Of a stretch of DNA of 64,000 nucleotides, positions 34,401-46,900 are shown piece after piece. The stretch covers positions 15,684,893-15,748,892 of the forward strand of contig NC_083641.1 in assembly GCF_963576545.1 (NCBI RefSeq), read 5' to 3'. A program made the translations under genes and the position numbers. Origin of the DNA: Limanda limanda (taxonomy: Eukaryota > Chordata > Actinopteri > Pleuronectiformes > Pleuronectidae). Each line of letters starts with the position of its first letter. Positions within the stretch are counted from its first letter, which is position 1. The notes below the pieces were generated by a model, which saw only the letters and a list, made by a program, of their open reading frames with translations, was not told where the DNA came from and made no database searches.

Positions 34401-37400
34401 CATACAACTGAAGATAAAGTTGTGTTACCTGATTAGACACCATCTGGACACTCCCACGAGAGCTCTGGCCCATTACAGATATAGGAAGCATCAGGGGCTT
34501 AACAGGTGATGGTAAGATGAGAGCTGACCCTGCACATAAAGAACAAAAAATGTTTTAACTAACACTAATTGTAGAGGATGGCAATAGTCTTGACAGACAG
34601 AAGGCAATGAACAACAAAGAATCAGCTACACAATGAATGATTGGCGCAGATCTGGGGGGATTGTGCTTCATTGTTAAACCTGTGGACATTTTATGAGCTG
34701 TAGGAAATAATCTGGAGCCAATAAAAAATAGTATTACTACTTGCAAAATATGTTTTTATTAAAATAAAATGCAATTTCTTTCTCCTTCAGCCATATAACT
34801 GGGCATTTTTGCAAATCCAAATGATTTTTTTGGTATATTTACAAAAAAATCAATGGTTCCGTAATATAAACAGGTAGTAACAAGGATCCTTATTAATTGT
34901 TAAATGTACATTTTTTTTGTTTGTATGTTTACTTCTTTACTAGTTTTAATATCCCTTTGCAGCTGAAACTCTGCAAATTCCCCATAGCGGGACTAAGAGA
35001 GGATCTTATTTGATCTCATTAAGGTGAGACCAAGATTAACTTTTGTCTTTTAAGATGAGCCACTCTTGTACTCCATTGTTTCTTACCAGTGGAGTAGCCT
35101 TGAGGATGAGTTGAAGTAGTCGCCCCAAACTGGTTGGTAGGCAATGGCTGTCCCTTTGAGACACCAGCAGGGAGTAGCAACCGTCTGGACTGAGCGTCTG
35201 CAGTCGGGGGTTCAGTCACAAGGATGTAGCTGGCAGTGGCTCCTGGGAGAGGAGGGTTAGTCGTGTCCAGGGGTAGTTGAATTACGTAGCTCTGATAGGC
35301 CTGCGATGTCCCTGATAATGGAGATGCCAGCAATCCCACAGCCCTACCGGTGAGAGGACTAGCAGTTGCCTCGAAGCCCTGTAAACTACTAACTGCTTGT
35401 GCCACCTCATCCAAGTTATTATTTGGAGTGCCAGGGACGCTAGAGTATCCAAGGGACTTGGCTGGAGAGGAAAGATAGATGGTGGGTATCTTATCCTCAG
35501 AAATGCTGGAAATTGCCTGATTCAAGGCAGCGTCGTTGGCCAGCTCCACATCCTGGTTATCACTGATGATGATGTTCAAAGAAACTATATTACTGGAAAG
35601 TGCGGCAGCCTTGCTTTGGGGGTTGACATTTGTGGATGAAGGATCAGGTGCTGATGCAACTGGGGCGCAGAAGGAGAACGATGCGGGTGAGGCAGGTGTG
35701 GATGAGGTCGGGGTAGCTGTGAGAGTTGTAGAGGCCGAGGCACATATGGGGGAGTCAGGTGTTGCTCTGAATGGTGCAACAGGGGAAGCTGATGGCGAGG
35801 CAGGCACAGCTGTAGCTGTGGCGTTTGTGGAGGCAGATGTGGAAGAGGCAGATTCTAATGTTACAGAGTGAGTACAGCCTAGATGAGTGTCTCCTCCATC
35901 GCTAGAAGCTGCGATAGCAGACAGGTCAACAGTCGACACAGGAGTGAGTTCAACTTGTACAGGAGACAAATAATCAGGCGGATCACCCAGAGCTAAAGAG
36001 GGGACTGTAGGTTGCTCTGTAGAATGTTGTGCTTGTTTATGCTCCTCTGTTTTATCCACATTACAGGTTGACGTCACCAACGGTGCAACAAGTGTAGTTG
36101 AGACTCTTGATGAGGGAACCGATTCACAGAGACCAGTTGTGAAGGTGCTGTCTTTTGTGGCAGGCTCAGAAGAGGCCATGCTGTCTGAAGGAGGAGGGGG
36201 TGTATTCAATGGTTCATCAATATCCATCGGTGTAACAGCAACACTGTTATTAAAGAGCGAGGCGCTTTCTTTTCTGTTCGACTTCCTTGCAGGAGGTGAG
36301 ACTCCTCGGTGCTCCTCATGACTCACCAACAATCTGGCTGAACTGCCCTCAATTCTCGAGGCTTTACCTCTGGGGGCAAGAAGCGTTTTCTTTAACAAGG
36401 TGGAAGGAGCAGACTTCCTGGTCTTACGATCTTGTCCGACTCTCGTCTTCACGGTCACAGGGTTTGTATCAGAAACGTTAATATCTCTCTGTGTAGTACC
36501 TGAAAAATAAACAGTACAAAAATAAAAATCATGATCAGCAATTAACACAAATACTACTTCTCTGGGTAAAAAATATCTTATGGTGTAGTCGTCAAACTGT
36601 GACCAGTTTGCAAACTCTAGTCAAGCCTGTTCTCCTCCTCTCATACAATAAAAGAGACAATGAGAAAGCCAATGAAATATGTGACTGACTTAAGGATGAT
36701 ACTTTCACTGCAGACATACCTACATTCATATAAACTTAGGAAACCCATTGCATTCTTAATAACCTTTAGTGAATCCTGATATCAAATGGAAAGACGTTTA
36801 AGTTGGAAACGCTGCCTGTAAGCCTCTAACGCCACATTATTTACCTTCCCCAAGAAGGTTATGTTTTGATTAACATTAAGAGATATGCCGTTAGCCCTTG
36901 GTGGTGGTATGCATTATCTATGCCCTTCTAGTTGTTCTAGTAATTCTGACATCTAAACTAAACATGAAGTTTGAAGTCTAAACCCTGTCTCTAACTGTGT
37001 GAGATTAAAGACCAAGTGATGAGATCTGTGTCGTCTTCATATAAGAGTGCACTATCGAATCTAAAGAATACCTGGATCATCACTCAGAAGGGGTCTGAAC
37101 GTCAATGGAGATCCAGCAGCATCACTCTCTTCGGGACTACTGCTCACATCTTCATCCCCTGGTTCTCCATCAGGGAATTTGGATTTATCTGCAAATTCAT
37201 AATTGATAACTTTTCATTGTGCTTTCTTACATAATTGAGAAACATGCAATCTAAACAACAAACTATTTCAGTCTAAAAAAGGTCATAGTTACTGTAATCA
37301 AAGAGGTCAAAGAGGGCCGTAAAAGCTGGGTCAGACTCCGTTTGCTCCAAAATGTCGTGGATGGCGTCGTCACTCATATGGATTTCCCCCTGTGTCAGAG

Positions 37401-40400
37401 GATATGTGTCAAGAAATAATATGATGGCACACAGGGAACTGAGAACAGAGAAAGTGAATTTGCTTTAATGATAGTTTTTTCAGCACCTGTAATCCTAGGA
37501 TTTCATCTATAGACGGGTCTGTCTCCATTGTGGTTGAAGAGGCCTTGGATGTTTGAGGCGTTGGTTCACTGATGTTACAGACAAAACAGAGAAGAAAATA
37601 GTAAAACCATACCTTACCCTGCCGCCAGTCTTTGTCACTGATAAAATCATGGACAATCAATTTAAATGGACTTAATACAGATGCAGTGAGGCAATGCTGG
37701 GTTCCAACTCAGCACTTACTTGGCAAGGATTTTGTTGATGTTTTCAGCAAGCTTCTCTTGTAATGATCTGTCTCCCAGTATCCTGTCACGTGCATTCTGT
37801 ATCACAAGTTGCTGTGGAGTGAAAACAAATGATTATCTATCAATTTTTATATTGATTGATGTTTTCAAGAGAGAGCATGCATGTATAATATTTGATTAAG
37901 TGTCTGCAGCATCACGTCATTCACCAAGCTGAGTAAAAAATTAAAACAGAGTGTCCTACAACTGTGAGAGTATAGAGGTAGTTGAGCCTTGCTTTGCTGC
38001 GCAAGACAGATGAAGAATATTGTGAGTGAAAATCTGTGAAAACAATATTTAAAAAGTGAGCATGTTCTAGTTTTCATAGCTGAACACAGGTTGTTGCCAG
38101 GAATAGGGGGGGTGTCTTGAAACACAGTGACTTGTTATTGAAAATGGTGAGACAAGCTGGCTGGGCCGGGACTGGGACTGCTTAGCATGCTAACTTCAGC
38201 AGATGCAAAGGAGTTAAGATCTCCACTGCTAACGACAGCTCTTGCCGAGTAAAGAAATAAAATTTGATGCTAAACATCGGCTAATGCTAAGGTTGGCCTT
38301 ACAAATAGCACCTGAGAGGAAATCAGACATGAAACATGCAGTTCTACCTACAGGAAAAGTTTCATTAACAACCTCTTCAGGCTGGGGTTCAGCACTGACG
38401 CTACTGACAGCTGTGGCAGATCTGCCAGGACCACTGGTTCCACTCTGTGCACCACCTCTCCTCCTGGGTGTGTCCCTGAAGGCAAAGGAAAGGTTTTAAG
38501 CTTCATAAGGCAACGAAAAGCAAGTATAATGCCATACAATCCCATCACAAACACTGAGCAAAAAATCTCCATTATCCTGGCAGACATTTAGACTTGTGGC
38601 AGTTTTGTTCTAGTCAGGTTTTCTTGTTTTATATCTATTGACATAGACATTAATCGTGACTTGAAAGCCACAGTGGGTTAGTGGGAAGAATGTGTTAAAT
38701 TCTAAATAAGAGGGGGTTAACAATAATTGCAATATGAGAAGATTTCTTACCATTTCCGTCGTCCAGGAGACATTGGGCCTGGATTTAGCCTATTCTCTGA
38801 CACAATGATATGAACCGGTGAATCCCCTGTAATGAACACATGTGGTCACACGTCACTCTAAAGCAATTTTTTGCGGACTTTTTATAGCGAGTGCCAAAAC
38901 AAGCACAGCTTTGCTAACTCTATTCAATAACCCCCTTACAAGGGAAGCTTTTTCTGACGCATTATAAAAACAATATATGAATAGCTGCTTGAATGCTTCA
39001 TGTGCTTCAATGACAATTGTTTAAGCAATAAAATCCTCTCCACGACTAAGAATGTAAAATAAAAGTGAATATTGTAGATATATCCATTTGGACAAGAGCT
39101 CATCATCATTACAAATCTATGAGATGGCCGATTTTTCAAATTCCTACCCAAAGAATGACTGAGATAAATATTAAAACACAAACACTTGTAAAATGACCAC
39201 TTGTAAACTTGTAAAATAGAAATAAATAAAAAGCATGTTTTATCATACTGACTTGGTATACTCAGTAATCGGCCGCCATCATGGATCTGTTGGGGTGTGC
39301 CACTGCCAGGAGCTTGTCTGATGTGCGGAGCAGAGTAGCTCACAGGGGTCGAGTGGCTGAACATGCTGTGCGAGGTTTGCGCCGGGCTGATGATGGAGCT
39401 CGTTTCAGCACCGGCTGAAGCCACGGTCAGGACCCGCTGTCTTGCCATGTTTGCTAATCCAACGCGTGAACGTGCTGCCATGGATAGAAGAAAATTGTTA
39501 AAATGTTGTGTATATGGATTTTCTTTTTTTTATTACATTTGAAAAAGTTATCGCACGTTACTTCAATTGTTTTGGATGTGGCTGCAACACTGTTTACCCC
39601 TGAAACTAAAGTGTTTTGTGGATTCAAACACTTCACCCACCCCTTCATTGGCATATGTATGAGTAGATGATGAATGGCTTTGACATTTTTTCAGTGAACT
39701 ATCCCTTTAGATCATTTTTTGACCAGTGTTTCTTACATTTTGTGAACTTATTTGTGTCGGTATGTTTTGCATGCTGTTGTTAGAGGCTTCAACATTCAAC
39801 ACTGTAATAAACAACGCTATGCTGACAATAGGCTTGTAAAGAAAGACGATAGTCAGGCTATTCCAAAATGTGCAGCTTCACATGTAAATGCATAATCCTA
39901 ACGGAGTCCGCTCTACACTATCGTTACCTGTCCAACATAATGGCTCAAAACCTTAGTAAGGAGGCCTCTGGTATTATGCTAGCACACTTAGCTTAGCCAT
40001 GACTCTTTGATGGAAACAGTGAAACAGTCTGGACCAACTCTGATTTAGAGAGCGGGGCACATAATTGCAGAACTACGGCGAACATACACAGCCTTATCCT
40101 TCAGTGCTTCACAGTTCTCAGTGGCAATACAACTTAAACCTGATTGTGCAAAGTAATGCCCCTCAATTGAAAAAAATATATATTGCACACTCACTTCTCT
40201 GACTTGCTGATACAGCTGGTGAATTCTGCAGTGACCTAAAAGAAAGATAGAGGACAATGAAGCAGTATGAGTGATGAAAATCCCACTGAAAATCCACTAT
40301 CATTAGGAAAGATCATTTCAACTTGAGAAAATTGCAGTGATGATATGTTAGATCTTGATGAGTGGAATTACTTGATTTGGTTGACTGTAAAATCCAACTT

Positions 40401-43045
40401 TTTCCACAAAGAGGTCATCATCACAGGAACCTCATGACAAGACTCTGAAAGAAGAAACACAAGAATTAACCATAAATGTTACATTTTGTCATAATCTAGT
40501 AATAAATGTTACATTTCACAAATCGCAAGAAGTGATGAAACAGTTACTGGTTTCACTGTATACAGTGGTAAAATTTGACGGTTGATTGTACCAATTCAAT
40601 CTACATTTGCTGGGATTTCCATGGTGATTTGGTTGATAGTGTAATAGCATGAGCTGCTAGTGCTCTGAATATAGCTAGCAACTGTCCGCATCCCCTGTTG
40701 CCAAATCGCATGAGTTCAGCAAATGCTGATATTTTATCCTGACTCTTAGACATTTAGGGCTGACATCTGCACTTAAGATAACGAGTTGTCAACTAGGCCT
40801 GTCGCGATATGCAATAAATCAATTAATTGCGCGATAAATTAAAATGAGCGATAATTTTTTGCCGGCTGCAATAAATTCAGGGATTAAAGTTTTCCGTCGC
40901 TATGACGGATGTCCGTCAACTCTGCTCGCATAAGGCTAAAAATGAGATCGATGCAGATCCCATCCGGCAGTCGGCCGCGGCTGCCGGTGGACAGACTCTT
41001 GTCTCCGCACTGCCCGCGCGCGTCAGGGCTCCCGTGCAGGTGTGGGAGGATCTCCTCGCGAGCCCTCTCCCAAGCGCTGGCTGGCCCCCGCCGGGCGCAT
41101 TTCCTCCGTGGTGCGCCGCGACGGCTCCGGGTCGGCTTGGAAAGGCTCGGGGCGGGAGGAACGGAGACCACGGCGAGAAAGGTTTCACAAAAGCGTTCGG
41201 GGGGACGAAGGCGGGCGGAAGCCTGCCTGCGACAGCCCCAGCCGCGGAGACACGGGGGTCTCCGAGCGGTCTGACACAGGGGTCTCCGCGGAGACACGGG
41301 GTCTCAATTGGCTCAGGCACCGAAGTCAGAGTCACGAGTCAGAGTGTGTCTGTTTTGTATTTATTTTTATTTATTTAACTATAGTGTAAACTTTTGTTAA
41401 CAGTTCATATATTATTCATAGTTTTAAGTTAAAAAGTTTTTGTATTTATTTATATTTATAATCTACTTTAAACAGTTCATATATTTGGCAATGAAAAAGT
41501 CTTTCTTAAATGTCTTCCAGATGTCCAGTTCCAGTGTTCTTTAAAAATAAAAGTTTATTGATCTTCGAAAGGGTGTACTTGCATCATTATGCCATTATCA
41601 TTATATAAGTTGAAAATGGTGTCAAAACGGCAATATTTTCGCTCATCGCAATAATTTTCTGGGGCAATTAATCGCACAGAAAAATGTGTTATCGTGACAG
41701 GCCTATTGTCAACCTTCTCACCTTAGCTCTGACTCTGCTTGTTTTGTGTTACTATGTATGTCATCAACATCTGATTTGTTTACAAATAGTTGAATTGTTC
41801 TTACATGCATATGACTTTGTTCATAGTGGTTGTGTTGTAATTTACGTGTACATTTTAATTTGTTATTTATGATTTAATTTTAACCTGCATAACTTGCAAA
41901 ACAAAAAGCTTCTTTAGCAACCAAAGCCTTCCTTCTTCAAAGTTAATGTTGCAAAATTAATAAGATGTTATGTGGCACTATATTATTATTTTATTGATTA
42001 TAATTTATTATTTTAATATACAATTTGGTGATATATCATCACTTCAGTATGTGTATCTGTACTTTTTTGAACATTGTCATCACAATTAACAATAAAACTT
42101 TAGTAACAGTGATAATTTATGTCACTGTAATTGTAATACAAAATGTTCACGGTGTTTCATCTCTAACGGTGATAATGGCTGATAGACTCACCCTTTGTTT
42201 TGGCAGCCACATACTCATTTAAGATAGTTGAGAGGCCTTTCCCAAAGATTGACTGTGAGGGAACAAAAACAACAGATCACACATGTACACGTAATCAGTG
42301 CCTTCATATTAATGTTAACAATCAGTGAGAGGCCTTATCAGAGAGAAAGAGAGGCTTACAAATACACAGGCAGGAATAGTCCCATCTAGTGTGGTGTGTT
42401 CAGCATACTCCTTCAGATTGCAGCTCTCATGGATGAAAGCCTGGCTCGTGGTACACAGTCCCTCTTCTTGGAGGTAGCCTGGAGAAAGACATTTATAAAA
42501 CAAAGTTCAGACAGTGAATAAAAAGTTGTCCTAAATACGTGTATAAGCTCTGGGGGGCCTGTTCCCAGTTTAGTGTCGTTGTTGGCTGATGGTGCGTTCA
42601 GGTCCTACTGTTTAATCTGAAATTGCGAGACAATGAGTGGGATTTTAGCAGCAAAAAGACATGATTCAGAGTCAGGTAAATAGAGATTTTGTGACAGGTG
42701 CAGTTAATTAATCGTGGTGGACATAAGCACGGTACTATGGGGAGAATGGCTGCAAATACAACACAGCTGGCAGTTAGCTACAATAATAACCAAACCAGTC
42801 AGTCCATGACCTAGGACCTATAACGACAGTTTGAATCGGATGAATAACAATACAAACGTCAAACAGCAACAACAGCGAATTCAAGCTGTTTATCTACAAC
42901 CTCATCTCGCAGTAAAGGGCTCTACACTTTAGGGGAAAAGACGAGAGTATGTTGTTCTTCTTCCTATTCTGCAGACTTCACGTAAAGGCAGCTTTGTATT
43001 TGACTCACCCAAAACAAGCCTCGCAACGTCCGACGGCAGCAACAT
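31445..43045 (-). CDS. npat: NPAT, coactivator of histone transcription
   Basis: Cyclin E/CDK2 substrate that organises histone locus bodies and activates replication-dependent histone genes. Seventeen coding exons: 43045-43009, 42478-42360, 42252-42192, 40444-40372, 40235-40195, 39474-39253, 38826-38751, 38475-38352, 37811-37720, 37568-37487, 37389-37293, 37188-37072, 36499-35087, 34529-34429, 33888-33795, 33668-32302 and 31525-31445. They total 4197 nt and 1398 aa (human 1427). The LisH motif is at the N-terminus (MLLPSDVARLVLGYLQEEGL, continuing to LKEYAEH). TSLWKKLDFTVNQIK, SLQEKLAENINKILA and the acidic block ILEQTESDPAFTALFDLFDY follow. Two large exons encode the Ser/Thr/Pro-rich middle, including a conserved SNIVSLNIIISDNQD. 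The conserved C-terminus has NMAAHTLMILSRAAIARTGT and ends DVDKFLSSLHYDE. It is head-to-head with ATM, as in other vertebrates. Confidence 0.96.
39505..39708. mobile_element. Fold-back family fragment in an NPAT intron
   Basis: Contains acgttacttcaattgttttgg, aaacacttcacccacccctt, gagtagatgatgaatg and the end gtgaactatcccttt, a signature of a common teleost MITE. It is related to the element at 4793-5335. It begins about 30 bp upstream of the exon starting at 39474 (minus strand), so it abuts the acceptor. Confidence 0.65.
40786..41713. mobile_element. Non-autonomous hAT-type DNA transposon with target-site duplication
   Basis: The element spans 40794-41705 (912 bp) in an NPAT intron. Terminal inverted repeats are TAGGCCTGTCGCGATA and, at the far end on the other strand, TAGGCCTGTCACGATA (15/16). 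It is flanked by a perfect 8-bp direct repeat TTGTCAAC (40786-40793 and 41706-41713), the size expected for hAT insertions. The outer parts are A+T-rich. The interior 40890-41340 is strikingly G+C-rich, with repeated ggggtctcc words and the palindrome GTCTCCGCGGAGAC (41282-41295). No transposase frame is recognisable. Confidence 0.88.
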
Positions 43046-43937
43046 GTCTGCTCTTGAGTGGAAGAAGACGACGAACAAGCGAGTAAACCAGCTACATGTT
43101 CGTTAGACAATGTGTCGGAGACGCGTTGTTCGGCGTCAAATCGAGATAAACCCGCCGGTGTCAGAGGACGACCTGACAAACTGCTGCTCAGTCAAAAGGC
43201 GGGGAACTCAATAACTTATACCCCGGAAGTGTTAGAGTAACGTGTCGCTCGGACTCCTGGGGGTTGTGGTCCCTTCAGAAACACCGAACTACACTTCATC
43301 CCACACGCTGCCTTATGCATGTAAAGCATAACTTGTATTGAATGTGACTTTAAAGACCACTCTGTCGCTGTGGTAGCACAGCAGCTAGCAAGGCAGCAAG
43401 TTGGATTTGGTGTTAGCATTAAAGCGAAAGGACTCGCTTCCTCCTACCGTGACCTGGATATGACGTCTCCGCTTCACCCCGACTCTTGGGGCGGGAATTT
43501 CCTGCTTGGTCTGCATGTGTACGTGAGTGTGAGTAAACTGGGTTAACGTCAGGTCAGGATGGGGAAGTTGTCAGAGGAGGTTCAGCAGCAGCATTAGCAG
43601 CAGCAGCAGGCCCATCCAGCACCGCAGCACCACAGCTCATGTCTGCTCCTGCGTGTGTGACAGCTCCGTGACCCAGCCACAGATCGAGTGTTTGAACACG
43701 AACTCAAGTTCAAAGTAAGTGTGGTCATGTTGTGTTGATAAAGTGCGTCGTGTGCAATGCCCGGCTGACTGATCAATGTAAACGGTTTCAGAGGAGATCT
43801 GACGCCTCTGTGTAGTAAACACTGTGTGTGGACTCATAACAACATCATCCTGTCTTGTCAACATCCTGTCTCAGCACTGGTTACAGGAGTCTACCCCACA
43901 CTGATTCACACTGTGCCCTCAGCCACTGTGCAGCACC
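43046..43937. promoter_or_regulatory. NPAT-ATM bidirectional promoter
   Basis: Only 892 bp separate the two divergent start codons. The region is CpG-rich near NPAT and contains an ETS site CCGGAAGT (43223-43230) and a CAG-rich tract (43582-43609) that is probably in the ATM 5' UTR. ATM normally has noncoding first exons. A plausible donor and acceptor exist here, but I could not fix them. The shared promoter is established knowledge for mammals and inferred here. Confidence 0.7.
43582..43609 (+). repeat. Interrupted (CAG)n tract
   Basis: cagcagcagcattagcagcag continues with further CAG units upstream of the ATM start codon. Confidence 0.7.
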
Positions 43938-46900
43938 ATGAGTCTGGGTCTGGATGATCTCCTGGGCTGCTGCAAGGGGCTGGAGAATGATAAAGTCACA
44001 GAGAGAAAGGTAATCACACATGTGTATAGACAAATTGGTCATATATTGCTTCAGCACAAGTTGAATCAGTATGCGCAGTATTAATAAAACCCAACATATC
44101 CCTTAACCCCTCCACCCTGGCTTAGACTGCCCTCACCCTCCTCCAACCACTGGACATTTGAACATTCGTACATTGCACTGACTGTTACTTTGTTTTTTAT
44201 ACTGTATTATCCCGCCTATAGTGTATTCATATTTATATATATTCATATTTTTATCCTGCTCATAGTGTATTCATCGTCCTTATATCTTACAATTCCTGTT
44301 AATACTGTAATATTCCATATATATTTCTACTGTACAGATCTTATTTATTACATTTTCACTTTAATATGCACGATACTCTGCACTTTTACTGACTTTTTTT
44401 GCACTTCTGGTTAGACGCTAAACTGCATTTCGTTGTATATGTACTTGTACTGTGCAATGACAATAAAGTTGAATCTAATCTAATCTTATCTAATATCCTT
44501 TATGCTTCCAGAAAGAAGCCGAACGCTTCAGGCGGCTCCTCCGATCTCCAGAGATCGTGCAGGAGTTGGATCGTTCCTCGGCAACTAAATCCTCCAAGCA
44601 GCTCACATGGGATACTGTTTTCAGGTAACTCCCCTTTGCACATCTGCATATTTTCTATTTATGCAGCAACATGCATATAACATTATCCAGTATAACACAA
44701 GTCACACCTGGGTTTTATGTTCAAATCAATTTGAATTGCTTTATTCTTCCCCTAAGGGGGCGATTAAAGGCCGGTGGAATAGAAAAGTGTACAGACAACG
44801 AATTTGTAAACTTGAAAGACAACTGACAAATCTAAAGATACAAACAAATTTAGAAAATACAAAAAGAAACAAACAAAAAATACAGATATGTCACATTAGA
44901 AAACGCCCACTAAAGGATGGATTTGGTTAAAGAGCAAGTGCTTTCATCAAGGTTCATTTTCATCAGTCTGATGGCTTCTGGAATAAACCCGAACGTCTTG
45001 GAAATCTTTGCTTAATTTTACAACTGTGGTCATGTTTTTTTCTAATATACATGTTAAGTTAATGGAGCTAGTTTGTTTCTATGTTGCCAATTTAGTTTCA
45101 GGTTTGTTTCTTTACATCATTAATATATTATAACACTACATCAAGAGTTCTGATTTTGTTTGGGTCAATTAAGTCAGACGTTTTTTTAATATGAACACTT
45201 TCCGTTCGGTTTTGCTCCCACTTCATTTTTCCCATGTCAGATTTCTGCAGCGCTATTTCCAGAAGGAGACAGAGAGCATGCAGTCAAGTAAATCTGTCAC
45301 AGCGACATCACTCACCACACGGAAGAAGAAGATGGCGGAAATGTGCAGTCTGATGAAATACTTCATTCGCTATGCAAACAAACGTAAGGACACTGTCTTT
45401 TGAGATCCAGTTCAAGCTAACAGTTAATTGCACACATTCACAATGTAGATTAAGGCGTGTTTTGTCACAGCGAGGGACCATCCTATCTTTCTTCACTGCA
45501 TCAGAAAACCACATGAGTGATCTGAATTACAGGTATCTACTAGATTCACTGTGTCTCTGTCTCTGCAGGCGGGCCTCGTCTAAAGTGCAGTGAACTGCTG
45601 AAACATGTGATGGAGGTGGTGCAAGGCTCTTACAGCTGCTCTGCGTATGGAGAAGATTATAGCAGCCTCCTCGTCAAAGACATCCTCTCTGTCCGCAAGT
45701 ACTGGTGTGACATCCCCCCACAGCAGTGGCACAGTCAGTGATCCTTTTGTCTAATTGCTCTTAATTTCTTGATATGATCAGATTATTCATCCTGATTCGT
45801 CGTATGTTGAAAATGATCAGATTACATGTTAAATGTCATATATTAATAAGAATGGATATTTACTTACCAGCTCATTACATTGTGTTATTACCACCTGACG
45901 TCTTATTACTGTCTCATCTAGTTCATGCTGTTAATCAATCCCCTGTGTGTTTTTCTGCTCCTTAGGTCTTTTAAAGTTGTACTGTGGTTTGTTCGACTCT
46001 TCTTCCAAATCCATAAACCGTGTTTTAGTGAACAGAGTCATCCACATGGTGGTGCAGGGCTGCTGCACGCAGACTGATCTAACAGTTACTGACTGTAACA
46101 ATAACCTCTTCAGCTTCTTCTCCAAAGCAGTGCTTAACGCCAGGTGAAAACCTTTACCAGCCTTTTTAGAAACCTTTTAAACTGATAATACTTATTGCTC
46201 CCAATCCTTATTTTGTTATTTTATTATAATAAAGAACACAAGTATATTGGATCGATTGAAACTTAATGCACAGTTGATCCTGTTAGGCAGGAGAAACACT
46301 TGGCCGTTTTGGAGCACCTCATCTCGGCTCTCAACATATTCTTGAGGTACTCCGCTATGAACTGCAGGATGAGGGTGTGTCACCTGGGAGAGGAGCTTCT
46401 GCCATCCATACTGTACATCTGGGCAGATAAGAGGCCCACTGCGGCTCTCAAAGAGGAGATCTTGGAGTTCTTCAATCTGCAGATGTGTGTTCATCACCCC
46501 AAAGGAGCCAAGACTCAGGACACAGGTGGAGTGATTGTTCTTTTTTTCTTTAAAACAATGTGTTTATTATGCAGGACTTTAGAACTTAGGTTCATTCATG
46601 CAAAACCTTTTTCATTAGATTTCAAATACAGAGTTTCAACCTTTCGTTTCAGAATATGCCAGGAAATGTATCCCAACCCTGTCTGCATTTTAAAGTGTCC
46701 TTGAGCAAGATACTGGACCACAAATATGTGTTTGTGATTGGGTCATGTGACTTTTACTGTAAAGCGCTTTGAATGGTTGATAAGAGAGGAAAAGTGCTAT
46801 ATGAATACAGTCTGCTTACCATTTACCAAGTTTTAATATCTGATAAATGATAAAATACAATTAAATACCATGATTAATTACAATCCAGTGGGCGAAGGTA

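Noticed and set aside
35536..35871. Plus-strand 111-aa frame
   Set aside because: It is the antisense shadow of the large Ser/Thr/Pro-rich NPAT exon.
40902..41378. Open frames of 115-158 aa on both strands
   Set aside because: They overlap in several frames within the GC-rich interior of the hAT element. High G+C removes stops by chance. No domain is recognisable.
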